Source: Actinidia chinensis
Lineage: Eukaryota; Streptophyta; Magnoliopsida; Ericales; Actinidiaceae
Length of the DNA stretch: 12,500 nt
Direction of reading: 5' to 3'
Assembly: GCA_009663005.1 (NCBI GenBank)
Contig: VIGQ01002128.1
Location: forward strand, 55,001-67,500
Positions 1 through 7,948 of the stretch are shown here, piece by piece. The translations under genes were made by a program, and so were the position numbers. Within the stretch, counting starts at the first letter, position 1. Every line of letters starts with the position of its first letter. Below the pieces are notes generated by a model that worked only from the letters and a program-made list of their open reading frames with translations, was not told where the DNA came from and ran no database searches.

Positions 1-660
1 GTTTTTTCCTGATTAGTGGGGCTGTTACCATGGCTTATGGAAGAATAAATTCGGGCTTCTCAGAGCCATGAAAAATCCTAAATACCAACATCCCTTGCAA
101 GTTAAAGTACACACAAAAATCTAGAGGGTTCATCAGTGAGAAAAAGAGTAGTTTTCTGGCAGTATGCATTATGAATCATTTGTGAGAGAGTGACTATCTG
201 TTCACAGAGCAAACAGAAATCGATGCTAACTTCTGTGAGAGAGATAGTTGCATCCTGGGAGACAGAAGCCAAAACAGCCGTCAAGCACCAGTGACGGGGC
301 GAATTTGTCTTCAAGGAGACAGTGTGAACGTGGCCTCGATCAACTTGGTGATTTTATTTATTATTTTTAATACAGTTTCAATTCATCTGTAATTTTTTCT
401 ACTGATAAATTCAGCAGTTTACTGAATTAATTTTTTAAACACGTTGTTTACGAAGAGGGACCACGAGATGAGATTGTGACCTAAAAAAAATTGCAAATCA
501 CCAGTAGAGCGGCGTCATCAATACAGCCCCCCCAATCAGCGTCAGAAAAGGCCCTGAAAGCTACATAGGGGATGGACAAAAAGATAAATGAGAAAAAAAC
601 AATTGGCATGTACATTTTTGGTAAATGATAATACCACTCTTGTTTTAATTTGTTACCTAA
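1..660. other. Anonymous sequence, no gene recognised
   Basis: The first 350 bases are noticeably less AT-rich than what follows. A 70-codon open frame on the - strand (102-314) resembles nothing I know, and the + frames are interrupted. From about 350 onward the sequence becomes AT-rich with short A and T runs. The GC-richer start could be the edge of a gene or of an old transposon lying to the left, but no domain, splice pattern or terminal repeat supports either. Confidence 0.4.
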
Positions 661-664
661 CCCT

Positions 665-711
665 ATATTATTATTATTATTATAATTATTATTTTATGAT
701 TATTATTAATG
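665..711. repeat. TTA/ATT microsatellite, imperfect
   Basis: Runs of TTA/ATT units interrupted by single-base changes are visible here. This is a typical plant AT-rich simple repeat and is likely polymorphic in length. Confidence 0.8.
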
Positions 712-1332
712 AGAGTAAAAATAACATTATCTTTTTATTTATATATTTTAGGTGAAATGATATGTATAGCCTACAAAGAGAAGGCTTTAGTGACTTTATG
801 GTTAAGTTCCATTGACTAATGTACGAACAAAAATGGACACAAACTTTTTTGCAGCCATTTTGTGGACTAGAAAGATACGTTTAAGCATTTTGAACTCGTT
901 CGATAATTCAAAACGTTTATATTATAAACTCTGTTTTAAAGGACTAATTCTATAAAAAAGATATTGATCGGATTACAATATCAATATCCAGTCAACACTG
1001 TTGATAAGTTAATAAATGAGTGTGACACATGTAAAATTCTATTATTGTGATTTTAATTGATATTGATCGAACTATTGATTTGTATTCACAATCAAATATT
1101 TTTACCCAAATTAAACTCCTCGGTGAGATTTATAAACGATTTAAATTATCAAAAAAAAAACTTAAAATGAGATTCAAAATGCTTGAACTGCCGAAATGGA
1201 GCTGTGGGTTCCATCGGAACAAAAAGTGGGTCCACAGTTATTATGCCTTTACGATTTTAGACATTTCTATAATTATCTGATAAAACATCTTCTTTATCCA
1301 AAACAAATGTACAAATAAAACATGTCAACTTA
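712..1332. other. Anonymous AT-rich intergenic DNA
   Basis: No gene is recognised. A 77-codon frame at 1047-1280 (+) has lysine- and isoleucine-rich content typical of chance translation of AT-rich DNA. Small local structure: GATATTGAT at 960-968 is repeated inverted at 980-988 and directly at 1059-1067. I assign no function. Confidence 0.4.
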
Positions 1333-1363
1333 GGGCCCGTTTGGCCACCAGCTTTTTCCTGGT

Positions 1364-1410
<47 letters not shown>

Positions 1411-1415
1411 TGGCT

Positions 1416-1466
<51 letters not shown>

Positions 1467-1496
1467 CAAAAAAATCAAAAATTCTTAGCCTTTTTA

Positions 1497-1541
<45 letters not shown>

Positions 1542-1545
1542 AGCC
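1333..1545. mobile_element. Tourist/PIF-Harbinger-like MITE, copy 1 (213 bp)
   Basis: The left end reads GGGCCCGTTTGG and the right end is CCAAACGGAGCC, which pair as 12-bp terminal inverted repeats with 10 matches. The trinucleotide TTA lies directly outside both ends (1330-1332 and 1546-1548). TTA duplications with G-rich ends closing in GTTTGG are the known signature of the PIF/Harbinger superfamily and its Tourist MITEs. The interior has no coding capacity and is rich in repeated TTGGCTTTTTT and AAAAAGCC blocks that can fold back. It is therefore non-autonomous. A second copy in the same orientation lies at 6119-6305, sharing the ends and the internal CCAATYAGAGTTG block. A hAT origin is less likely because I see no 8-bp duplication. 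Confidence 0.75.
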
Positions 1546-1859
1546 TTAATCCATGCCATTCCCATGTGATGTATTGGAAAACTGACGAGCTCTGTTCATA
1601 GCATGTGACTTTGTCTTTTATCTATTTAATTATGCACACACCGTTCTACTTCTACACTTGTCAAGGTTTATACAGAACAACACAACCCTTGTGGGATGCA
1701 CCACAAAGCATTGATTCATTAGTTATCCTTTGTTTGATTGAGAGAGAGCCATTTTTTATTTTAAAAAAAAAATAGAGTACATAAAAAGATAAATCTCTGT
1801 TTGGTTTCAATTTTTAGAATATGTTTGCAGCTCAATTTTTCAGAAACTGTTTTTAAAAA
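1546..1859. other. Anonymous intergenic DNA between two repeats
   Basis: No gene recognised. GTTTGGTTT near 1799 resembles the outer end of many plant MITEs and could be the true left border of the foldback repeat that follows; its partner AAACCAAAC-like sequence lies near 2385. This pairing is too short to prove. Confidence 0.3.
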
Positions 1860-1946
1860 TAAAACGTTTAGGTGATATTTGTTAACCATTTAATTTTTAG
1901 TTTTTTGTTTAATTTCTGTTTTTTAGTATAAACATAAATAAAAATT

Positions 1947-1977
<31 letters not shown>

Positions 1978-2195
1978 GTAAAAATTATTATCACTATTTT
2001 TGAAAATAGTGAAAATAAAAAAAAAATTATTTTGTTTATAAAATCACAGCCGCCGCCGCCATATTTTTATTTTTAAATAGTTTTAAAAAAGATGAACACA
2101 AACATATTTTTAGTTTCTGTTTGATAAAAAACTTAAACAAAAACATAAAAACAATACAAAAAATAGAAAAGTAAAAACGTTACTAAACTACCCGT
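1860..2195. repeat. AT-rich foldback repeat with central hairpin
   Basis: The centre is a near-perfect hairpin: 16 bases at 1985-2000 pair with 2003-2018 across a 2-base TG loop, with one mismatch (core CACTATTTT/AAAATAGTG). Outside it the arms keep a degenerate inverted match. The left arm's TTTGTTTAA then T-rich block followed by TTTGTGTT corresponds to the reverse complement of AACACAAA, then AAACTTAAACAAAAAC, in the right arm. The right arm holds a (GCC)4 insertion at 2049-2060 with no left counterpart. No coding capacity is seen. I infer an old foldback MITE; the outer borders and any target duplication are unclear. Confidence 0.5.
2049..2060 (+). repeat. (GCC)4 trinucleotide repeat in AT-rich arm
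   Basis: Four GCC units stand out against surrounding DNA that is almost pure A/T. It lies in the right arm of the foldback repeat. Confidence 0.85.
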
Positions 2196-2500
2196 AACAT
2201 TCATATATCTTTATTTTTTAGCGAAAAATTATTTTTTAGTATTGAAAACATCTTTTAAATGTTTTCTAAATATGCAGGATTTTTTTCAAGATTTCAGGAA
2301 AAAAAAGTGAAAAAATTGTCAACTAAATAATTTTTAAAATATTATTTACAAAAAATTGTATGAAAAAGTGAAAACAATAAACCAAACAAATTCGGCTCAA
2401 TAAGCAATTTAACATATTGAAACTTGAAAGCATCACCAATAGCATCTCAGTACCCTTCACTTATACAAAAATCATTTATCTAGCAGGTTCATTCAACTCC

Positions 2501-2523
2501 TTATTTTATTTTATTTTATTTTT
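2501..2523. repeat. TTATT/TTTTA pentanucleotide repeat
   Basis: About four and a half tandem TTATT units, a simple-sequence repeat. Confidence 0.85.
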
Positions 2524-2600
2524 GCTACTGTAACTCCACACACATATTGAACCTATGAGGAGGCACTATTCACACTCTTTAGACAATAAATGAAGATGAT

Positions 2601-3002
2601 GAGCCTTTGTGGTTAACTTTTTTTTGAGGGGATTTTTAAAATGTTTTGGTTTTTAGGGAACATTTTTATTATTTGCATCAAATTTTATACTATTTTTCTA
2701 ATTTCTCTACAAAAAGAGTCGAAACGTAAAATATTGTCATCTAATTTGTAAAAAGAATTCATAAAGACCAGAAAAAAAAACACTTTAGATTGTTTTTTTA
2801 TAAAATATTTTTTTCGTTTTTAGTGATTTTTTTCAAATTCGATTAATTTTTTTTAATTTTATATTTTTTTGTCAATGAGTGTGAACCTCAAAAAGTATAA
2901 AACTTTAATTAAATAATTAAAAAAAATATTAATAATTAACATAACTCGGAATCAAAGCATCTAGAAACGACCCAAAAGAAAAACCTTAAACAAACAGAGC
3001 CT
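2601..3002. repeat. Dispersed AT-rich repeat, copy A
   Basis: The right two thirds match copy B (about 4490-4854) in the same order and orientation. AATTCATAAAG, then a CTTTA block, then TTTTTAGTGATTTTTTT, then a GAG/GAAC...AAAGTATAAAACTTTAATTAAA block correspond to AATTCATTAAG, CTTTAACTAA, CTTTAATGATTTTTTT and GAGGAACTG...GGTATAAAATTTAATTAAA in copy B. The right end, ACCTTAAACAAACAGAGCC, is a weak inverted match to GAGCCTTTGTGGTTAAC at 2601. It thus may be a MITE with degraded terminal inverted repeats. Nothing in it is coding. The superfamily is not assignable and the left border is the less certain one. Confidence 0.5.
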
Positions 3003-4489
3003 AAGATAGAGACTAGAGAGAGTGTGTTGGGTTTTTATATATAGACTGTTAGAGGAGATGGAAAAAAAAGAGTTAGAAAAAATTGATTGACTAAAATAAA
3101 GAGACAAAATCTAAGGAGAGTGTGGAGATGCTATTGATAGATCAGTCCTAATTCATTGACGGAGTTTTATCAAAAGAAAGGCCAAAAATTAAAAGAATCT
3201 CTTATTGGTAGCATTCTTTTACAATCACCGTGAACAATTGTGACTGAATTCAACGGTTTAAAGAAGAATAACCCATGTACTCACTTAAATTATAACTGAA
3301 GAATAAAGGAACTGCCAATTCAACGGTTTAAATTTAATCATTTTTTTTACCTTTTTAAAGGAAAAGGAAATTTTCGGTCTAGGTCCAAACATGAAAATGG
3401 AAAAATTGATAGAACATCCAAGGGAATGTCTAAGGTTAGAATCTCATAGGGCTGCGCCAAGAGAATTTTTCTTCCAAAACCTCTTTCGAGGACTACGCTC
3501 AGGATTTAGGACCTCAATAATTATCTAGATACATTTATTGAGTGCATTCGTTAACGAATATTAATGTTGTAAAAAAAATAAAAGTAGTAGTGAAAAATTA
3601 ATTAAGATTTTTTCGATTCATCAGATGTAGGACATTAATTGGATTAATCACACATAATCATAAATAATCAACCAGAAACCATATCCAACAACAATATCTT
3701 AAAATCTATGGAAAAGGAAAGAAACACCAATCCTAACAAACCATATCTTTGTTAATTAGTTCTAACCATGCTGTGTATTTAATTATATGGTTGGACATTT
3801 GTTTGAAGAGTTGTCCTGCTTGGTACTGTAATAATCACGATATTTGGACATTTTAAAATTCTTAATTAAGGTGTGTCAATGCTAAAGGCTACTTTTTATA
3901 AACTATTAAAATATGGGTAAATTGGAAGCATTTTCGAGACTCAAAACCTTATACAACATTATTGAGACAAATGCATTCTTACATCGCACTAAATCAAGAA
4001 ACTATAGGTATATTGGATGAATACATCTAATTAATATAATGGTACACTACCATAATTAACAACCCACTAATAAATTTGAGTTTAAAAATTACTATTTTAT
4101 ATATAAAATTATAATAGTGATAAATCTCTACATGGATTTTCTTTTAATTCGTTAAATTATAAATTCCTAATCCAAACACGTACTTAAAATTGATAAACTT
4201 AGTGTGACACTTGATACCTGAAAGGTGACTAATTGGGCTAAGGATATTTCCAGTGACCTTGAGACCACTCTCTAAATAGCATACTTTATTTGGACCCAAT
4301 GGAAGAATATATTATCACTAAAGGTCTGAAGAAGTATGTTTTAATCATTGACATAGAAATGGAAACTTTTGTCAATTTCCACCCTTCCACCTCAATTTTT
4401 TAAGGTTGAAACTTCTCTTTTGTCAGGCTTAGTTAAACCCACGTATGCCTAGTTTGGCCTCTTTTCCCACTATTATGGCCTAAGTTGGT
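3003..4489. other. Anonymous intergenic DNA
   Basis: No gene, long open frame or RNA gene recognised. Small structure: the 16-mer AATTCAACGGTTTAAA occurs at 3247-3262 and again at 3317-3332, exactly 70 bases apart, but the intervening and following sequence is not a tandem copy. A 14-bp perfect palindrome, ATTCGTTAACGAAT, lies at 3546-3559. Confidence 0.4.
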
Positions 4490-4854
4490 CCAAGTTTGTT
4501 TTGAGATTTCTTAGCTGCTTTGATTATCAAATTTTTTCGTCTTTAATGAACTTCTTTTATCGTTCGATTGAAATGTAACTTTTTTGATCCATGTGACGAG
4601 ATGAATCTAAAACAATCAAAATTTTGTTCAAATTTTGACAAAATTCATTAAGGCAAAAAACTTTAACTAATTTGTTCAGTAAAAATATTTTTATCTTTAA
4701 TGATTTTTTTAAATTAAATAAAAAAAATTACATTTTCAAATTCTTTCGCTATGAGGAACTGAAAAGGTATAAAATTTAATTAAACAGTTAAAATTTTCAT
4801 TAAAAACAAAAAAAAATAAAAAAAATAAAAAAAAAAAACTATACCAAACAAGCC
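4490..4854. repeat. Dispersed AT-rich repeat, copy B
   Basis: This is the less eroded partner of copy A (2601-3002), in direct orientation about 1.9 kb away. It ends in ACCAAACAAGCCC, the kind of end (GGGCTTGTTTGGT on the other strand) common in plant MITEs. The left counterpart is only weakly visible (AAGTTTGTTTTGAG near 4491). It contains a small hairpin (AATTTTGT 4620-4627 with ACAAAATT 4638-4645) and an A-rich stretch near the right end (about 4797-4840). It has no coding capacity. I infer a non-autonomous DNA element. Confidence 0.5.
4797..4840 (+). repeat. A-rich low-complexity tract
   Basis: Runs of 8-12 A interrupted by single T or C, inside the right end of repeat copy B. Length in the assembly is probably unreliable. 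Confidence 0.8.
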
Positions 4855-5536
4855 CATCTTTCATCACTTGAGCTCCAACACCCAAGAATACCCAGTACTT
4901 GATATTTTTTTATTCATTATAATTATTTGTTACATTATTTCATAAAATGATCTATTAAATTATCCATAGAGATTGAGAAAATTTCTTTTATCACCAAATT
5001 CAAAAACCCCAAAGCCGTCATCTTTATCTATGTTCTAAAACTCATAAGATAGTGTTGGTTATGGAAGTTAGTACTGAGTATCGATAATTCGATAATATAT
5101 TAAAAACAGATGGTAAGCATAGCACGTTTTAAAAAAAATAGAATAATTAATACGTAATAAAAAACATTAAGAGTATTAATCATACCGTTGATTTTGATAT
5201 GCAAAAGTCTTGCTAAATTTCTTAAAATAGATTTCCGCTAGCTATTAATTTGGATATTAGCGTGCAAGTCTCTGTCCAAATGTCTTAAAATCCGTGAATT
5301 TGGAATGGTGTGCATACTTTTAATTGATTGTCATCTTGGATATAATTCTCCATAACTATTAACAAATATTTACAACTAACCGACAAAAGAGGCGAAAAAA
5401 ACATTGAGTATTACGATTCGTGATCAAAACATTTTTTCTTATTAACACGTAAACTGCAAAAAATTCTGGAATCGTCAGTAGACCATTTCTGTTCAAACGA
5501 TGCACGATTGTTTTCTTCATATCATTTTGAAAACAA
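4855..5536. other. Anonymous AT-rich intergenic DNA
   Basis: No gene, repeat border or RNA gene recognised. Confidence 0.4.
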
Positions 5537-5570
5537 CCCCCACCGACCCCCCACCCCCCCCCACCACCCC
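5537..5570 (-). repeat. C-rich tract; G-quadruplex-capable on - strand
   Basis: C runs of 5, 6, 9 and 4 bases (5537-5541, 5547-5552, 5554-5562, 5567-5570) are separated by 5, 1 and 4 bases. The complement therefore has four G runs with short loops, matching the usual G-quadruplex pattern. Single A and G interruptions show it is not a pure homopolymer. A 76-codon + frame across it (5508-5738) is proline-rich low complexity and I do not regard it as a gene. Confidence 0.75.
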
Positions 5571-5712
5571 ATTTTTGGGCTGTTGTTTGCAGTTATGAAT
5601 GGCAAAAGCCTAACACCAAGAAACTTAACACCTATGATTTGTCAAATGTGCCTAATTTTTTTTCCCCCCCCAAAACACATTATATTTTACTGTGTTTACA
5701 GACCATCAAGTT

Positions 5713-5763
5713 TGTGTGTTGTGTGTGTGTGTGTGTGAGACGAGAGAGAGGAGAGAGGAGATA
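5713..5763. repeat. Compound GT/GA microsatellite
   Basis: TG/GT dinucleotides, with an uninterrupted (GT)8 run from 5721, pass directly into a GA/GAG-rich tract from 5737. Likely length-variable between individuals. The - strand frame over it (5706-5918) begins in this low-complexity sequence and is not supported as a gene. Confidence 0.9.
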
Positions 5764-6118
5764 GTAGTGAAATGGAAACACATGCAACACCTTATTTGAA
5801 AGGATAGTGTAGGGGGGACAAACACCTGACCGGACCAAGTAGAAAGATTGAATGGGCTTTCCAGGCCATCCACAACCAAACCTATCTTATAAGTAAATGG
5901 ATAGGTTAGTGGGACCATTGGATGAGTTAGATATTTAGAGTATTAGTTTCACGTGTCATTTGAGTATTGGGTCCTTTTTAACAGTTGGAGATAAGTTTTA
6001 CATGTATATTAGAACTAAACCATTCACTACGTTAAAAAAAAATGCGCCGCAAATGACAGATTCAGAAAAAAATATTACACGATGATAGACCCTAAGTGGC
6101 TAAGATGCAGTGAAACGA
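5764..6118. other. Anonymous intergenic DNA
   Basis: No gene recognised. A CACGTG core at about 5951 is isolated from any coding region and is not called as a regulatory site. Confidence 0.35.
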
Positions 6119-6305
6119 GGCATGTTTGGTACCAATTTTTTTTAGCTTTTTTTTTTGGTTTTTTTGCGTAAAACCAATTAGAGTTGATTTTTTGTTTTCT
6201 GGTTTTGCTTTTTTGTTTAGGTTTTAGCTAAAGTAAAGGCACAAAAGACCAAAAAAGCCAAAAAATCAAAAAAAATTTGGCTTTAAGTTATTACCAAACG
6301 GAGCC
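6119..6305. mobile_element. Tourist/Harbinger-like MITE, copy 2 (older, 187 bp)
   Basis: The right end CCAAACGGAGCC is identical to that of copy 1, preceded by ATTA where copy 1 has ACTA. The left end GGCATGTTTGGTACC is a changed version of the expected terminal repeat. Internally CCAATTAGAGTTGATTTTTT and TTTTCTGGTTTTGCTTTTTTGTTTAGGTTTTAGCTAAA follow copy 1 closely in the same order. No TTA duplication survives at the borders. Together with the altered left end, this suggests an older insertion than copy 1. There is no coding capacity. Confidence 0.65.
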
Positions 6306-6766
6306 CCGCCATGAGTGTTAAAAGCATTTAGTCCTACATTGTGTTGGGGCATTGAAGGATTATGAGTCTTATGACGGTTTAGTCCCAACTTTTAAGTTGA
6401 TTTTTTTTTTAGTTTAATGTGGGCAATTGGTTACTTTTAGGATTCTGTTAATTTTTGCTCAAAGAGTTTTTATTGTGAAAACGGTCACTGGAGACATTAA
6501 ATTAAATTATGATTTATTTTTTAAAAAATAAAAAATAACAAAAAAAAACAACTATGTATTTTTAAAAATAATATAACTATTTTCTTTTTCCCTTCTTACT
6601 TTTTTGCCTTCCTCTAATAATTAACAAATTAAAAAAAGTAAACATTGTGATCGTGGAAGTCAACAAAATATCAAAAAAGTCAACTTAAAGGCCCTGAAGA
6701 TTAAAAAAAAAAAAGGGGGCCATTTATTTTAGGGCTGCCCTTCAACTAAACCGAGCTGAGGAGGTC
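6306..6766. other. Anonymous intergenic DNA
   Basis: No gene recognised. TGTTAAAAGCATTTAGTCCTACATTGTG from 6315 has the feel of a plant LTR start, but no matching LTR end, primer-binding site or partner LTR is visible, so I leave it unassigned. Confidence 0.3.
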
Positions 6767-6843
6767 TGGGCTGAATTGGGCCATTTGTTTTACATTCATT
6801 TCAGAGATACATTGGGTAGAGCCCGGGCCAACCAAATGGGCCC
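6767..6843. promoter_or_regulatory. Cluster of TGGGCY (site II-like) motifs
   Basis: TGGGCT (6767-6772), TGGGCC (6777-6782) and TGGGCCC (6837-6843), plus the palindrome GCCCGGGC (6821-6828), lie within 77 bases that are GC-richer than the neighbours. TGGGCY motifs are known TCP-factor sites in promoters of plant ribosomal-protein and other housekeeping genes. No gene begins within reach on either strand here, so this is only a motif cluster, not a shown promoter. Confidence 0.25.
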
Positions 6844-6967
6844 TGCAACTCTGACCCACACAACATAATCAGAGAAAGGACTAAGAAAGCTGAGGGAGTT
6901 CCTTTTTGCACGTTTGTACCCCTTTGTTTAATTTTTTCATTTCAGGATGATTAGTGATTACATTGGG

Positions 6968-7198
6968 AGTTGACGGGTCCTCTCGAGTCCATTCCATGTG
7001 GAGATATTCCTGAAATATCTACAAACGATGTCATTTATACACTTTTAGGATCAAAAGGGAGGCGTTTTGGTCTTGAGAAGAAATGACGTCTTGTTATAGT
7101 TAATTAAAACGACGTCGTTGTAATCCTAAGTTGTACAAAAAAATGGCGTTTTGTAACTCTAAAAACCCACATGGAATGCACTTCAAGGATCTGAATCC
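6968..7198. mobile_element. Mutator-like foldback MITE (231 bp)
   Basis: The left arm TCCTCTCGAGTCC followed by ATTCCATGTGG (6978-7001) pairs with the right arm CCACATGGAAT followed by GCACTTCAAGGA (7167-7189), with an 11-bp perfect core. The inverted match continues inward. On the left, ACAAACGATGTCATTT then TTTTAGGAT then GGCGTTTT corresponds to the complement of the right arm ACAAAACGCCATTT, then CTTAGGATTACAACGACGTCGTTTT. ATTACATTGGG (6957-6967) and ATTACATGGG (7199-7208) flank the element and look like a 10-11 bp target duplication, a size typical of Mutator-like elements. There is no coding capacity. The inverted repeat is seen directly; the superfamily is inferred. Confidence 0.65.
7108..7119. 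promoter_or_regulatory. AACGACGTCGTT palindrome (GACGTC core)
   Basis: A perfect 12-bp palindrome with a GACGTC core, and a related TGACGTC at 7084-7090, lie in the right half of the foldback element. GACGTC cores are bZIP-type binding sites in plants. Here they may simply be part of the transposon, so a regulatory role is only possible. Confidence 0.3.
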
Positions 7199-7293
7199 AT
7201 TACATGGGCCTTTCACAGACCTTAATTGCTGGACCAGCAGCTGTGCTGGCCGTGGAGTAGGCTATTTGCATTAGGTCCAGTGTGGCATGGCCC

Positions 7294-7341
7294 TTTTTTT
7301 TTTTTTTCTTTTTTTTTTTTTTTTGTGTTAAAAAAAAAAAA
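7294..7341. repeat. Poly-T / poly-A tract pair
   Basis: T14, one C and T16 (7294-7324) are followed after five bases by A12 (7330-7341), so the tract can fold back on itself. Length is likely poorly determined by sequencing. Confidence 0.85.
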
Positions 7342-7826
7342 GTGTTTCATGTGTTATTAGTTTTGAGATTTTTCATCTTTGTGATCTTTTCAACTGTAGA
7401 ATATTGTTCCGTTTTGTCTTGATGAGAGGAATTGATATGTAAATTGTCATCGAATGTGATAAAAAATTAGCTAAAGACGTAAACAAATAACTTAACTTGA
7501 CAAATCAACTATTCTTATGTTTAGTCGATTTTTGGTCTAAATTTAAATAATTTTTTTGTATTTAAAATTTCTCTCGCCAACCCTCATCGGTTCTGGCTAA
7601 TCTTCACTTTTGAACATCATTCTTTACAATTTATTGACCCTCTTGTATTTTCATATATCAACCCATATTTTATTTTTTTTGAAATGAAAATTAAGAGAGA
7701 AAAAAAGGATTGTAATAACATAAACCGAAAATAAGCTAAATGGGAAATGGTCAAATCTTCTAGCTCTGGCTATATACCTTACAAGGACGTACATCACACA
7801 TATCACCAAATCTCATATGGCTTTTT
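7342..7826. other. Upstream flank of PSB27, no separate gene
   Basis: AT-rich sequence with no recognised gene. TATATA at 7771-7776 lies about 175 bases before the coding start, upstream of the G-box, and is not well placed as the TATA box of the gene. Confidence 0.4.
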
Positions 7827-7872
7827 CTTATCCATAACCCAAAATTGGTGATAAGGTGATAAGCCACGTGGC
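7827..7872 (+). promoter_or_regulatory. Light-response module: I-boxes plus G-box
   Basis: The 8-mer GGTGATAA is repeated in tandem (7847-7854, 7855-7862), giving two GATAAG I-boxes at 7850-7855 and 7858-7863. The second overlaps the start of the perfect palindrome GCCACGTGGC (7863-7872), a strong G-box. A third I-box is present in reverse (CTTATCC, 7827-7833). I-box/G-box pairs are the known light-responsive unit of rbcS and other nuclear photosynthesis promoters, with the G-box bound by bZIP and bHLH (PIF/HY5-type) factors. The module ends 76 bases before the PSB27 ATG, on the right side of the right kind of gene. I see no TATA box between it and the gene; TATA-less promoters are common among photosynthesis genes. 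Confidence 0.7.
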
Positions 7873-7908
7873 AACCAACACTACCCCCCTATTACTAACA
7901 AAAACTCA

Positions 7909-7926
7909 TCTCTCTCTCTCTTCTCC
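7909..7926 (+). promoter_or_regulatory. CT-rich leader / pyrimidine patch
   Basis: A TC dinucleotide run sits about 25-40 bases before the PSB27 start codon. Pyrimidine patches and CT-rich leaders are common around the transcription start and 5' untranslated region of plant genes. The exact transcription start cannot be placed from sequence. Confidence 0.5.
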
Positions 7927-7948
7927 AACCACCTCTGTCCTCCCCAAA

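Noticed and set aside
5508..5738. 76-codon + frame as a small secreted or proline-rich gene
   Set aside because: It spans C-rich and GT-rich low-complexity DNA and has no homology I recognise.
6315..6420. Start of an LTR retrotransposon (TGTT...AGTCCTACATTG)
   Set aside because: No second LTR, primer-binding site, polypurine tract or coding remnant was found; the resemblance alone is too weak.
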